Positions 1-8,252 of a stretch of 64,000 nucleotides of DNA are shown here, piece by piece (the first letter of the stretch is position 1; each line of letters begins with the position of its first letter). A program made the position numbers and the translations under genes. Origin of the DNA: an uncultured Collinsella sp. (GTDB taxonomy: Bacteria > Actinomycetota > Coriobacteriia > Coriobacteriales > Coriobacteriaceae). The notes under the pieces are model-generated. The model was not told the origin of the DNA and ran no database searches. It saw only the letters and a list, made by a program, of their open reading frames with translations. Location of the stretch: positions 1 through 64,000 of the forward strand of contig UQMD01000006.1 in assembly GCA_900542155.1 (NCBI GenBank). The letters run 5' to 3'.

Positions 1-113
1 TGCAATCGCAAGAAGATGACGGGGCGGAATGTCAATCCTGGTCTAACAGAGCCTTATTCAATCCCCGTCCCGGAAAAATCATCCTCAAGTAGCTAAAAAA
101 GCCCCGTCCCAAA

Positions 114-578
114 TTAGCTATTGAGGAGTTGGGCCATGGCGTTGACGAATTGTTGGACTTGGAGGGTGGGCTCGAGCGGGTAGCGCAAGAAGACCGGCAC
201 CTCGCGGCCGCACAGGAACGGCACGCCCACAAAAGCCGGGTGCACGTCCGTCCACATCGACAGCGTCTGGCGCCCCGGGCACATCATCGACACGCCCAGG
301 CGCACGGCGCCGCCATCGCCCGCCGCGCGTCGGGCGCGACGCAACGCATCCTCAGACTGGCGCATGATCGAGCGTGCGCCGTCCACCAGCAGAGCACCCG
401 CCGGCGTCACTTTGACGCCCGAATGTGAGCGCTCGAACAACGTGATGCCAAACTCGGCCTCGAATCCCGACACCTGCTTGACGAGCGCCGGGGTCGACAC
501 GCGCAGTTTTGCCGCGGCGCGCGAGAAGCTTCCCAGCTCCGCGGCGGCCGTTATGGCCTCGAGTCGTCGATCGTACAC
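114..578 (-). pseudogene. LysR-family regulator with internal deletion
   Basis: The first ~90 residues form a normal LysR winged helix-turn-helix (MYDRRLEAITAAAEL, then SFSRAAAKLRVSTPALVKQV) followed by the linker helix. The reading frame then jumps from the first strand of the effector domain (VRLGVSMMCPGRQTLSMW) to what looks like its C-terminal end (LRYPLEPTLQVQQFVNAMAQ). The product is 154 aa, against about 300 for the family, so roughly half of the effector-binding domain is missing although the frame stays open. It starts at GTG (576-578) behind a GGGGGA ribosome site. DNA binding may survive while inducer sensing should not. It lies beside another broken gene, which suggests local decay. 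Confidence 0.7.
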
Positions 579-821
579 GTCAGTCCCCCGTTTCCAGACG
601 TATGGTCATGCGCCGCCGAAGGGGGTTGTTTTGGCGGGTCATACACTCAATTAAGAACAAATCGTCTTGCAAGCTATAAACCACAGGTTTACGCCATTCT
701 AACAAATATGCAATTCACCTGCGCAAATTCAAAGCATACGATAACCAGCGAAAACCACGTGGGTCGATTAATGGGAGCGGCCCACAGGGAGGTTCAAGAA
801 GGGAAGTTCCTATGAGCAACT

Positions 822-1135
822 GGCTTAAGCTCGATCGACGCCGACGCTTACTTCATCGGCGGCACTAAGGGCGCCCTGTCGCTGCCCCGCCTGCACCAGT
901 TCTCCTACGACGGCACCTCCAACTGGCACAAGCCGCTGCAGATGGAGATTCCGGCCGTGGACCCGGCACTGCCGCACAAGATGCAGCTCAAGCACTTTGT
1001 GAAGGTTGTCCGCCGCGAGGTCGAGCCCGTCGTGACGCCGGTCGACAACGTCAAGACGCTCACGCTTCTCAACGCCATCAAGGAGGCCGCCAAGACCGGC
1101 CAGCTCGTCGAGCTGTATGCCTTAAGAGCGGGCCG
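822..1135 (+). pseudogene. Gfo/Idh/MocA-type oxidoreductase, C-terminal remnant
   Basis: Frame-3 translation from about 824 gives the C-terminal part of a Gfo/Idh/MocA NAD(P)-dependent oxidoreductase: DADAYFIGGTKGALSLPRLH, then DPALPHKMQLKHFVKVVRRE and LLNAIKEAAKTGQLVEL. The Rossmann domain is absent. An ATG at 812 with an upstream AAGGGAAG-like site opens a different frame that ends after 18 codons, so the ribosome site is joined to the wrong frame. The frame is open past the natural C-terminus without a family-like end. I read it as a deletion remnant with no product; only family membership is supported. Confidence 0.65.
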
Positions 1136-1190
1136 CGGCAAACTCCCCGCCGAGCGTCTCGGCCCGCCACCAACAAGCCCCTCTTCTTTG

Positions 1191-1225
1191 CCCCGCGAGC
1201 AGCCTCCTGCCCGCGGGGTATTTTG
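1191..1225 (+). terminator. Hairpin terminator before tex
   Basis: Arms CCCCGCG (1191-1197) and CGCGGGG (1212-1218) are followed by TATTTT. It probably ended transcription of the oxidoreductase remnant and insulates tex. Confidence 0.5.
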
Positions 1226-1366
1226 CTACGTTGCCGACGTTTTTTTCTGGGGCGGGGGGCTATTTCGCACCTCGGCTTGGTTCGTTCGCCCCAAAACAGT
1301 CTTTTGGGACAGGTGGTATCCTTGGTAGCCCTGTGTCGCAAACGCACCTTAAACGCAAGGAGTCCC

Positions 1367-3514
1367 ATGGATCTTATCGCCCAGCTCGCCCGCGAGCTCA
1401 ACCTTAAGGCCGCCAACGTCGAGGCGGCCGTCAAGCTCATCGACGATGGCAACACCATCCCCTTTATCTCGCGCTACCGCAAGGAAGCCACGGGTGGCAT
1501 GGACGACGTCGCCCTGCGCGCACTCGACGAGCGCCTGTCCTACCTGCGCAATCTTGAACAGCGCAAAGAGGACGTCATCCTGCTCATCGATGCCCAGGGC
1601 AAACTCACGCCCGAGCTTGAGCAGCAGATTCGCGAGGCCACGCAGCTCCAGCGTGTCGAGGACCTCTACAAGCCCTACCGCAAAAAGCGCATGACCCGCG
1701 CGCAGAAGGCCCGCGAGGCCGGCCTGGAGCCGCTCGCCAACATGATCATCATGCAGGCCTCGGCCAAGAGCAGCGCGCTCGACGCCGCCGCGGCCTACGT
1801 CAACGAGGAGGCCGGCTTCGACACGCCCGAGAAGGCGCTCGCCGGCGCGGCGGACATCGTGGCCGAGACGGTGGCCGAGGACCCCGAGAACGTTGCCGAC
1901 CTGCGCGCCTTTACGCAAAACACCGCCGACATCGTCGTCGAGGCAACCGACCCCGCCGAGAAGACCCCCTACGAGCCCTACTACAGCTATGACGAGCCGC
2001 TGCGCCGCATACCCAATCACCGCGTGCTGGCTATCGACCGCGGTGAGCGCGAGGGCAAGCTCCGCGTGCGCGTGAATGTCGACGGCGCTGCCGCCACGGA
2101 ACGTCTCGGCAGCCGTTGGCCCCGACGCCAGGGCGTCTTTGCGCCCGTCTTTGACGCCGCCATCGCTGACGGTTACAAGCGCCTCATGGCCCCTTCGCTT
2201 GAGCGCGAGGCCCGCGCCGAGCTCACCGTCCGTGCGCAGACCGAGGCCATCAATGTCTTTGCCAAGAATCTCGAGGGCCTGCTCTCGGCGCGCCCCGTGC
2301 GCGGCGCCCGCGTGCTCGCGCTCGATCCGGGCTACCGCACCGGCTGCAAAGTCGCCGTCATGGACGAGACCGGCAAGCTGCTCGACCACGGCGTGGTCTA
2401 CCCCACCAAGCCGCGCCACGACGTCGCCGGCACCAAGCGCGAGCTCGCCCGCCTCGTCAAGAAGGACGGCGTCAACACCATCGTCATCGGCAACGGCACC
2501 GCCAGCCGCGAGACCGAGGAAGTCGTCTCGGAGTTCATTGCCGAGCAGGCGCCCGGGCTGCGATACACCATCGTCAACGAGGCCGGCGCATCGGTGTACT
2601 CCGCCTCCGAACTCGCGAGCCAGGAATATCCCGACCTGGACGTCACCGTGCGTGGCGCCATGAGCCTGGGCCGCCGTCTGCAAGACCCGCTGGCAGAACT
2701 CGTCAAGATTCCGCCCCAGTCCATCGGCGTTGGCCAGTACCAGCACGACCTTGACCAGGCCGAGCTTTCGCGCACCCTGGGCCACGTGGTGGAAGACGTC
2801 GTCAACCGCGTGGGCGTCGACGTAAACACCGCAAGCGCGAGCCTGCTGGGCTACGTATCGGGCATCACGCCGAGCGTGGCCAAGAACATCGTGGCCTACC
2901 GCGAGGAAAACGGCGCCTTTACCGATCGTCGCCAGCTTAAGAAGGTTCCCAAGTTAGGACCCAAGGCATATCTCAACGCCGCGGGCTTCCTGCGCATCAG
3001 CGGCGGTATAAACCCGCTCGATGCGACAAGCGTCCACCCCGAGAGCTACGAGGTGGCCACGGCCGTCCTGGAGCGCGCCGGCGTTAAAGCAAGCGAGCTC
3101 AGCCGCGGCGGCGTGCCCGACATCGAGCGCCGTCTGGGCAGCATCTCGGCGCTGGCAAGCGACTTGGACTGCGGTACCCTGACGCTCATCGACATTGTCA
3201 ACGAGCTCAAGAAGCCCGGCCGCGACCCGCGCGACGACGCGCCCGAGGTGGTCTTTAGCCGCTCGGCACTTTCCATCGACGACTTGGAGCCCGGCATGGA
3301 GCTCAAGGGCACGGTGCGCAACGTCGTGGACTTTGGCGCCTTTGTCGACGTGGGCGTGCACCAGGACGGCCTCGTGCACATCTCCAAGCTTGCCAACCGC
3401 TTCGTCAAGCACCCCAGCGACGTGGTGCGCGTCGGTGACACGGTCAAGGTGTGGGTTGAAAAGGTCGATCGCGACCGCAAGAAGATCTCCCTCACCATGG
3501 TGCAGGGGAAGTAA
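1367..3514 (+). CDS. tex: Tex-family RNA-binding transcription accessory protein
   Basis: Full-length Tex (715 aa). The N-terminal helical region opens MDLIAQLARELNLKAANVEA. A YqgF/RuvC-like domain starts near residue 316 (RVLALDPGYRTGCKVAVMD). Helix-hairpin-helix motifs lie near 485-560 (GVDVNTASASLLGYVSGI), and a C-terminal S1 RNA-binding domain lies near 640-712 (LKGTVRNVVDFGAFVDVG, GLVHISKLANRF). Tex proteins bind nucleic acid and influence transcription and ribosome-related processes; they are cytoplasmic. The start is the ATG at 1367 because AAGGAG lies 6-11 nt upstream. An upstream in-frame ATG (1223) would add non-conserved, low-complexity sequence. It stands alone and converges on the transaldolase gene. 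Confidence 0.96.
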   Translation: MDLIAQLARELNLKAANVEAAVKLIDDGNTIPFISRYRKEATGGMDDVALRALDERLSYLRNLEQRKEDVILLIDAQGKLTPELEQQIREATQLQRVEDLYKPYRKKRMTRAQKAREAGLEPLANMIIMQASAKSSALDAAAAYVNEEAGFDTPEKALAGAADIVAETVAEDPENVADLRAFTQNTADIVVEATDPAEKTPYEPYYSYDEPLRRIPNHRVLAIDRGEREGKLRVRVNVDGAAATERLGSRWPRRQGVFAPVFDAAIADGYKRLMAPSLEREARAELTVRAQTEAINVFAKNLEGLLSARPVRGARVLALDPGYRTGCKVAVMDETGKLLDHGVVYPTKPRHDVAGTKRELARLVKKDGVNTIVIGNGTASRETEEVVSEFIAEQAPGLRYTIVNEAGASVYSASELASQEYPDLDVTVRGAMSLGRRLQDPLAELVKIPPQSIGVGQYQHDLDQAELSRTLGHVVEDVVNRVGVDVNTASASLLGYVSGITPSVAKNIVAYREENGAFTDRRQLKKVPKLGPKAYLNAAGFLRISGGINPLDATSVHPESYEVATAVLERAGVKASELSRGGVPDIERRLGSISALASDLDCGTLTLIDIVNELKKPGRDPRDDAPEVVFSRSALSIDDLEPGMELKGTVRNVVDFGAFVDVGVHQDGLVHISKLANRFVKHPSDVVRVGDTVKVWVEKVDRDRKKISLTMVQGK

Positions 3515-3540
3515 ACCGCCAAGCAAGGGTCCCCCCTCTC

Positions 3541-3720
3541 GCGACGTGCAAAATCGCGAGTATTCTGCAAATTCCACCGTTCCGGATGCCCCTCAGAGAC
3601 GAAAAAGCAAGAAACAGCCCCCGTTTTAGCGTCATCAGAGCCAAAACGGGGGCTGTTCCATGCTTCACCCAGCTGGTAAAAGCCTTTACCTTGCTGAATA
3701 CTCTCAATTTTGCACGGCGC
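3541..3720. repeat. Nested inverted repeat, GAGTATTC family copy 1
   Basis: The outer arms GTGCAAAATCGCGAGTATTC (about 3545-3570) and its imperfect reverse complement (3691-3716) enclose a second, perfect hairpin at 3613-3657. The same outer motif recurs as another inverted pair at 41436-41648. It lies between the convergent tex and transaldolase genes. Confidence 0.75.
3613..3657. terminator. Bidirectional hairpin between tex and transaldolase
   Basis: Arms AACAGCCCCCGTTTT and AAAACGGGGGCTGTT are perfect 15-bp complements around a 15-nt loop. The A/T-rich inner ends and position fit a terminator for tex. Confidence 0.65.
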
Positions 3721-3792
3721 AGGCGGGGGTACCTTTGTCCACGGCAGGATATGGAAGCCTATCACCAACCTACCGGCAAGTTCGTGTCGGCA

Positions 3793-3864
3793 GCCCCGGC
3801 CTTTCCTTTGCCTAGCGCGACCCTCGCGAAGCGCGTGAGCGATAGGGAAAGGAAAGGCCGGGGC
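3793..3864. terminator. Long stem-loop downstream of the transaldolase gene
   Basis: GCCCCGGCCTTTCCTTT pairs perfectly with AAAGGAAAGGCCGGGGC; the 38-nt centre also self-pairs in part (CTCGCGAAGCGCGTGAG). It begins about 30 nt beyond the stop of the minus-strand transaldolase and probably ends that transcript. Confidence 0.6.
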
Positions 3865-3894
3865 GAACAACCCGCGATGTAGCCAGCGTTCGCG

Positions 3895-4599
3895 TTACGG
3901 CAGGATATGGAAACCGAGCGAGGCGATATCCTTGGCAAAACCGCGCACGGTATCGAGCGAGACCTCGTACGGGTCACGGCCGATGTTCTTACGCTTGGCC
4001 AGGATGCTGTTGGGCACCGTGATGATCTGGCAACCGCATCCTTCCGCCTGGTAAATATTGATAAGCTCACGCGTGGACGCCCACAGGACCTCGCAGTTGG
4101 GCTTGGCGGCGGCCTTCTTGACCGACTCCGTCATAAACGGAATGGGGTCGATGCCGGTGTCGGCGATGCGGCCGGCAAAGAGCGAGATGATTGACGGCGT
4201 CTCGGCGTCAACGGCCTCGACCATCTCGTCGACCTGCGCAGGCGTAAAGATGGTGGTGACGTTGACCTTGATGCCGTCGGCCGAAAGCTTGCGGACCAGC
4301 TCGGCGGTGGACTCGCCCTTGGTAGTCACGCACGGAATCTTGACATAGACGTTCTCGGCCCAGGTAGCGATCTCGCGCGCCTCGACCTCCATGGTCTCGA
4401 CGTCGTCGGCAAAGACCTCAAACGACACGGATACATCGGTGATGTGGGTCAAGACCTCTTTGGCAAACGCGCGGTAATCCGTCACGCCGCCCTTCTTCAT
4501 AAGGGACGGGTTGGTCGTGAAACCCTGAACGTTGCCGTTCTCGTACATGTCGAGCATGCCCTCGAGATTTGCACCGTCAGCGAACACCTTGATTGCCAT
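3895..4599 (-). CDS. FSA/TalC-like transaldolase family protein, copy 1
   Basis: A 234-aa TIM-barrel protein of the fructose-6-phosphate aldolase/small transaldolase family. Family members form a Schiff base on a barrel lysine and transfer or cleave a three-carbon dihydroxyacetone unit. Visible family signatures are NGNVQGFTTNPSLMKKGG, the Schiff-base segment NVYVKIP, NVTTIFTP, and SLFAGRIADTG. Start is the ATG at 4597-4599, preceded by AAAGGA; an earlier in-frame start lacks a ribosome site. It is last in the PTS cluster, about 320 nt beyond the IIC gene and separated from it by a hairpin, so it may have its own promoter. It is roughly 80% identical by eye to copy 2 at 7194-7904. The true substrate is unknown. 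Confidence 0.88.
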   Translation of the reverse strand: MAIKVFADGANLEGMLDMYENGNVQGFTTNPSLMKKGGVTDYRAFAKEVLTHITDVSVSFEVFADDVETMEVEAREIATWAENVYVKIPCVTTKGESTAELVRKLSADGIKVNVTTIFTPAQVDEMVEAVDAETPSIISLFAGRIADTGIDPIPFMTESVKKAAAKPNCEVLWASTRELINIYQAEGCGCQIITVPNSILAKRKNIGRDPYEVSLDTVRGFAKDIASLGFHILP

Positions 4600-4832
4600 C
4601 TGCCTGATTCCTTTCGTTAGCATACGGCCGATAAACTGCTAAACACTTTACCTACGTTTATCAAGGCGTGAACTGCGGGTTTTTATCTTCTCGGCGAACG
4701 GTTTTGCAGTTTTACCATTTTTATATCGACACCCCAGCGGCAAAACGTTTTTGCTGATCATCGCGGTTGATTCCGTTCGCGGCGCAGAGACAGCGCTTCA
4801 CCGGTGCGTTTTCACAACCACTCCAAAACAAA

Positions 4833-4866
4833 AAGCGGTGACGCCTCATTTGAGACGTCACCGCTT
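4833..4866. terminator. Terminator after the PTS IIC gene
   Basis: AAGCGGTGACG and CGTCACCGCTT flank a short loop. On the minus strand the stem follows the IIC stop (4924) and is trailed by TTTTGTTTT, a good intrinsic terminator that separates IIC from the distal transaldolase. Confidence 0.75.
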
Positions 4867-4923
4867 CCGTGTAGGAGCCGGTTATCGGAGCTCCGCCCGA
4901 TTAGGGCTTAACGTATGCCTGGA

Positions 4924-6315
4924 TTACTCTTCCTCAACGTGATTGATCACAGCACCCTTGGTGTGGATGAAGTTGGGGACGAAGGCGACGATCAGAAGGA
5001 CAGCAAGAATCGCGTAGACACCGGTGGTACCGAAGGCCTCGGCAGCGCGGCCAAGCGTAATACCAATGACGGAGAAATCGAAGTCGCCGAACGTAGTGTT
5101 CTTGAAGCCAAAGACGTCAAGAACGGGCAGGAGCAGGGCCGGGGCGAAGGTGATGAGCAGACCGTTGACGAAAGCGCCAAGAGCTGCGCCCTTGCGACCG
5201 CCGGTAGCATTGCCGTAAATACCTGCGGTAGCACCGCAGAAGAAGTGGGGAACCATGCCCGGGATGATGAAGATGCCCAGGGTAGCGCCCACGATGAACA
5301 TACCGACCACGCCACCGATGAAGGATGCGACAAAGCCGAGGATGACGGCGGTGGGAGCATAGGGGAAGAAGACGGCGCAGTCGACGGCGGGGATGGCACC
5401 GGGGATCAGCTTGTTGGAGATGCCCTGGAAAGCCGGGACCAGGTCGGCAAGGATCATACGAACGCCGTTATAGACGATGGTGACACCAACGGCAAAGGAC
5501 AGGGCACAGGTCAGGGCATAGACAATCACGTTGTCGCCGCCAGCGGTCTTGGTAACGACCGCAGGATCTGCGATGTAAGCGGCGAAAGCGGTAACCAGGT
5601 AGAAGAAGGCCATGGTAAGAGCCGTGGAGATGGTAGTGTCGCGCAGGAAGGCGAACTTCTCGGGAACCTCGATCTTCTCGGTGCTGTTCTCCTCGGCGTC
5701 CTTAGCAAAAAGCGTACCGACTGCAGCGGAGATGTAATAGGCGAGTGAACCGAAGTGGCCCATGGCGATTTCATCGCCATCGGTAACCTTCTCGGTGAAA
5801 CGCTGACCAACGGCGGGAAGCATAGCGCTCACGAGGCCCAGGAACATGCCGCCCACGATGACAAGCTGGACATCCTGGAAGCCAGATGCCTGCAGAACGG
5901 CAGACAGCAGGCAGGCCATAAACATGCTGTGATGGCCCGTCAGGAAGATGTACTTAAACTTGGTAAAGCGGGCAATGATAATGTTCACGACATAGCCGAG
6001 AATCAGGATCATCATGGTCTGAACGCCGAGGACGCTCTGAGCCATCGAAACGACGACCTCGTTGTTGGGCACGACGCCGGTGATGTGGAAACCGGTCTCG
6101 ATGAAGGTACCCAGCGGAGCAAGGTTCTCCTGAACAACAGCGGCGCCGGCAGACAGCATGATGTAACCAAGAATGGGCTTCAGGGTGCCCGTCATCACCT
6201 TGTGGGCAGGACGCTTAAGCGCGACAAGGCCCACAAAGGCAAATAGACCCATAATCCACGCTGGCTTGGTCAGAATCGATTGGATAAACTCAAGTATGGG
6301 AAGGATGGCTTGCAT
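4924..6315 (-). CDS. PTS IIC transporter, UlaA/SgaT (ascorbate-type) family
   Basis: A 464-aa integral membrane sugar permease of the PTS ascorbate/galactitol superfamily. It has about ten hydrophobic segments and UlaA-like stretches such as LGYIMLSAGAAVVQENLAPL, IFLTGHHSMFMACLLSAVLQ, AVDCAVFFPYAPTAVILGF and GMVPHFFCGATAGIYGNATG. It imports a sugar while IIB/IIA phosphorylate it. Start is the ATG at 6313-6315 behind GAAAGGAAG; a longer frame from 6360 is not family-like. The IIB and IIA genes are immediately upstream. UlaA is the nearest family, but the usual ascorbate genes (ulaD/E/F) are absent, so the substrate is probably another sugar or sugar acid. Confidence 0.9.
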   Translation of the reverse strand: MQAILPILEFIQSILTKPAWIMGLFAFVGLVALKRPAHKVMTGTLKPILGYIMLSAGAAVVQENLAPLGTFIETGFHITGVVPNNEVVVSMAQSVLGVQTMMILILGYVVNIIIARFTKFKYIFLTGHHSMFMACLLSAVLQASGFQDVQLVIVGGMFLGLVSAMLPAVGQRFTEKVTDGDEIAMGHFGSLAYYISAAVGTLFAKDAEENSTEKIEVPEKFAFLRDTTISTALTMAFFYLVTAFAAYIADPAVVTKTAGGDNVIVYALTCALSFAVGVTIVYNGVRMILADLVPAFQGISNKLIPGAIPAVDCAVFFPYAPTAVILGFVASFIGGVVGMFIVGATLGIFIIPGMVPHFFCGATAGIYGNATGGRKGAALGAFVNGLLITFAPALLLPVLDVFGFKNTTFGDFDFSVIGITLGRAAEAFGTTGVYAILAVLLIVAFVPNFIHTKGAVINHVEEE

Positions 6316-6386
6316 CTGCGCTTCCTTTCTCTCTAACGTGGGCGCGTTTCCCTCTTCCACAGGGAACCGCCCTTTTTTGTGCCGCT

Positions 6387-6662
6387 TTAGGCGTTAGCGG
6401 CGGCCGCCTTGATTGCCTCGAGGGCGTCTTCGCGGATCTTCTTCTTGTTCACATAGCTGCGAACGATCACAACGTTGCCGTGGAGCTCGGGGGCGAGTTC
6501 CTTAACGGTGATGAACAGATCCGGATTTGCGGAAGAAGCACCGTTCAGGTCCATAGACTCAACGTCGGCCTTGATGCCCTCCTCCTCGCAAAGCTCCTCG
6601 ACTTTGCCAGCGAGCATCAGGCTGGACCCGATGCCGTTTCCGCATACGGTGATGATATGCAT
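6387..6662 (-). CDS. PTS IIB component (lactose/ascorbate IIB fold)
   Basis: A 91-aa cytoplasmic phosphocarrier. The N-terminal HIITVCGNGIGSSLMLAGKV contains the phosphorylated cysteine (Cys7) in the CGNGIGSS loop typical of the IIB class that partners UlaA-type IIC. It takes phosphate from IIA (6738-7184) and passes it to the incoming sugar. Length is normal for a stand-alone IIB. It lies 71 nt upstream of IIC and 75 nt downstream of IIA on the same strand, consistent with one operon. Confidence 0.92.
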   Translation of the reverse strand: MHIITVCGNGIGSSLMLAGKVEELCEEEGIKADVESMDLNGASSANPDLFITVKELAPELHGNVVIVRSYVNKKKIREDALEAIKAAAANA

Positions 6663-6737
6663 GGCAACCTTCCTCTCCTACACGCGACGGTTTTCCGTCT
6701 ATCCAAAAGCGGCGACGCATCGCCGTGCCATTAAGGC

Positions 6738-7184
6738 CTAAAAGAATGAACGCATGGTCTCCAAAACCTGCTCGGGCGTATCGCATGCGCTGAGCTTGGC
6801 AACGCAGTCCTCGTCCTCGAACATCTGCGAAAGCTCCGCCAAGCAGCCAAGATGAGCCTTGGGGTCGGGTGCGCAAATACCCACGAGCACGTGAACCGGA
6901 TCGAAATCCTCGTGTCCAAACGCAACGGCTGGGTCAAGCGTGACGATACAGATTCCCGCTTCGCTCACATTGCCATCTGCCTGAGCGTGGGGCATGGCGA
7001 TGCCCTCTTCCAAGACCATATAGGGGCCGAATTTGTGAACCGATGAAATCATGGCGTCAACATAGCTCTGATCGCATTTGCCAGCGTCTACGAGCAACTT
7101 ACCGCATGCCCTGATCGCTTCCTCCCAGTCGGAGGCCTCGACGTGGCAGGCAACAAGCTCGGGCTTAAGAAGATCGGTCAGCAT
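6738..7184 (-). CDS. PTS IIA component (mannitol/fructose-type IIA-2)
   Basis: A 148-aa PTS_EIIA type-2 protein. The phosphohistidine lies in LEEGIAMPHAQA; other family features are GPYMVLEEG and VHVLVGICAPDPKAH. It receives phosphate from HPr and transfers it to the adjacent IIB. It is encoded 9 nt downstream of the transaldolase copy 2 gene, so the two are almost certainly co-transcribed and perhaps translationally coupled. It is a second class of IIA-2 distinct in sequence from the one at 62185-62637. Confidence 0.92.
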   Translation of the reverse strand: MLTDLLKPELVACHVEASDWEEAIRACGKLLVDAGKCDQSYVDAMISSVHKFGPYMVLEEGIAMPHAQADGNVSEAGICIVTLDPAVAFGHEDFDPVHVLVGICAPDPKAHLGCLAELSQMFEDEDCVAKLSACDTPEQVLETMRSFF

Positions 7185-7193
7185 GCTCGTCCC

Positions 7194-7904
7194 CTACTCC
7201 TCGGGCAGGATATGAAAACCAAGCGCCTGAATGTCGCGGGCAAAACCCTTGACCGTATCAAGCGAGTACTCAAGCAAATCTTTCCCGAAATTCTTGCGCT
7301 TGGCAAGAAGGGCATTGGGGACCGTAATGATCTGGCATCCAACGGACTCCGCCTGGAAGATATTGAGGACCTCGCGCGTAGACGCCCAGAGAACCTCGGC
7401 AGCAGGCTTAACGGCAGCCTTCTTTACGGACTCCGCCATGAGGGGCAGCGGATCGACGCCGGTATCGGCAATGCGACCGGCGAAGATGGACAGAATAGAG
7501 GGGGTCTCAGCAGAGACGGCATCGACAAACTCGTCGACCTGTTCGGGCGTGAAGATCGTGGTGACATTCACCTTGATGCCGTCGGCAGAAAGGCGCTTGA
7601 CCAGCGCGGCAGTGGACTCACCCTTGGTGTTGAGCGCCGGGATCTTAACGTAGACGTTGTCTGCCCAGGTTGCGATCTCGCGAGCCTCGGCTTCCATACC
7701 TGCCTCGTCGTCGGCGAATACCTCAAAAGAGACCGACACATCAGTAATGTGCTCAAGAACCGTCTTGGCAAAAGCGCGGTAGTCGGTCACGCCGCCGGCC
7801 TTCATAAGGGAAGGATTGGTCGTGAAGCCCTGAACGTTGCCATTGTCATGCATGTCAAGCATGCCCTCGAGGTTAGCGCCGTCGGCAAACACCTTGATCG
7901 CCAT
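7194..7904 (-). CDS. FSA/TalC-like transaldolase family protein, copy 2
   Basis: A 236-aa paralogue of the protein at 3895-4599, sharing NVQGFTTNPSLMK, NVYVKIP (Schiff-base lysine), NVTTIFTP and FAGRIADTG. It is the first gene of the PTS operon, directly before IIA. Start is the ATG at 7902-7904, preceded by GAAAGGA; an upstream in-frame start would add 19 non-family residues. Placing an aldolase/transaldolase first in a PTS operon suggests it acts on the imported phosphosugar, probably releasing glyceraldehyde-3-phosphate. Divergent from the DeoR regulator with a 348-nt shared promoter region. Confidence 0.88.
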   Translation of the reverse strand: MAIKVFADGANLEGMLDMHDNGNVQGFTTNPSLMKAGGVTDYRAFAKTVLEHITDVSVSFEVFADDEAGMEAEAREIATWADNVYVKIPALNTKGESTAALVKRLSADGIKVNVTTIFTPEQVDEFVDAVSAETPSILSIFAGRIADTGVDPLPLMAESVKKAAVKPAAEVLWASTREVLNIFQAESVGCQIITVPNALLAKRKNFGKDLLEYSLDTVKGFARDIQALGFHILPEE

Positions 7905-7932
7905 GTTCGGTCCTTTCTCATCTAACACTATT

Positions 7933-8009
7933 GCTATCGAAAGCCTTCTTCTTTGTTTCAAAAGCTTTTCGGTTTTCTTTTATAAACTATTTCAAAAGCT
8001 ATCGAAAGC
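7933..8009 (-). promoter_or_regulatory. Repeated putative DeoR operators upstream of the PTS operon
   Basis: The 12-mer GCTATCGAAAGC occurs at 7933-7944 and again at 7998-8009; TTTCAAAAGCT-like copies lie at 7956-7967 and 7990-8000. DeoR-family sugar regulators commonly bind such direct or inverted repeats. Binding is inferred from position and repetition only. Confidence 0.5.
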
Positions 8010-8200
8010 TCAATTGTCAACTTTCCGTGAACGGTCGAATATCGGGCGTGAACGTACTTCTTTTGGGCGGCACCTTCAGAATGAGACTCTTTATAGCCCG
8101 TTTACGTGCGAACTATCTGCTACGCATGCATTTGTGACATGCCATTCCGTTCTTTTGATTCATTCGAATTTGCCTTGTTCTTTTCATATCGATACGTTAT

Positions 8201-8216
8201 ATTTCGATTACGAAAG
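8201..8216 (+). promoter_or_regulatory. Palindrome just upstream of the DeoR gene
   Basis: TTTCGATTACGAAA is a TTTCG-N4-CGAAA palindrome about 40 nt before the regulator start. It shares the TCGAAAG core with the operators on the operon side, so it may be an autoregulatory site. Confidence 0.4.
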
Positions 8217-8252
8217 GCGCATCTTTTACCTTTTGTTCAAAAGGAGCGGCAT

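Noticed and set aside
1..113. Repeated CCCCGTCCC words at the left edge
   Set aside because: Two short copies only; no stem or element could be defined from the truncated context.
1349..2785. 478-codon open frame antisense to tex
   Set aside because: It shadows a strongly conserved gene in high-GC DNA; no family signature or ribosome site.
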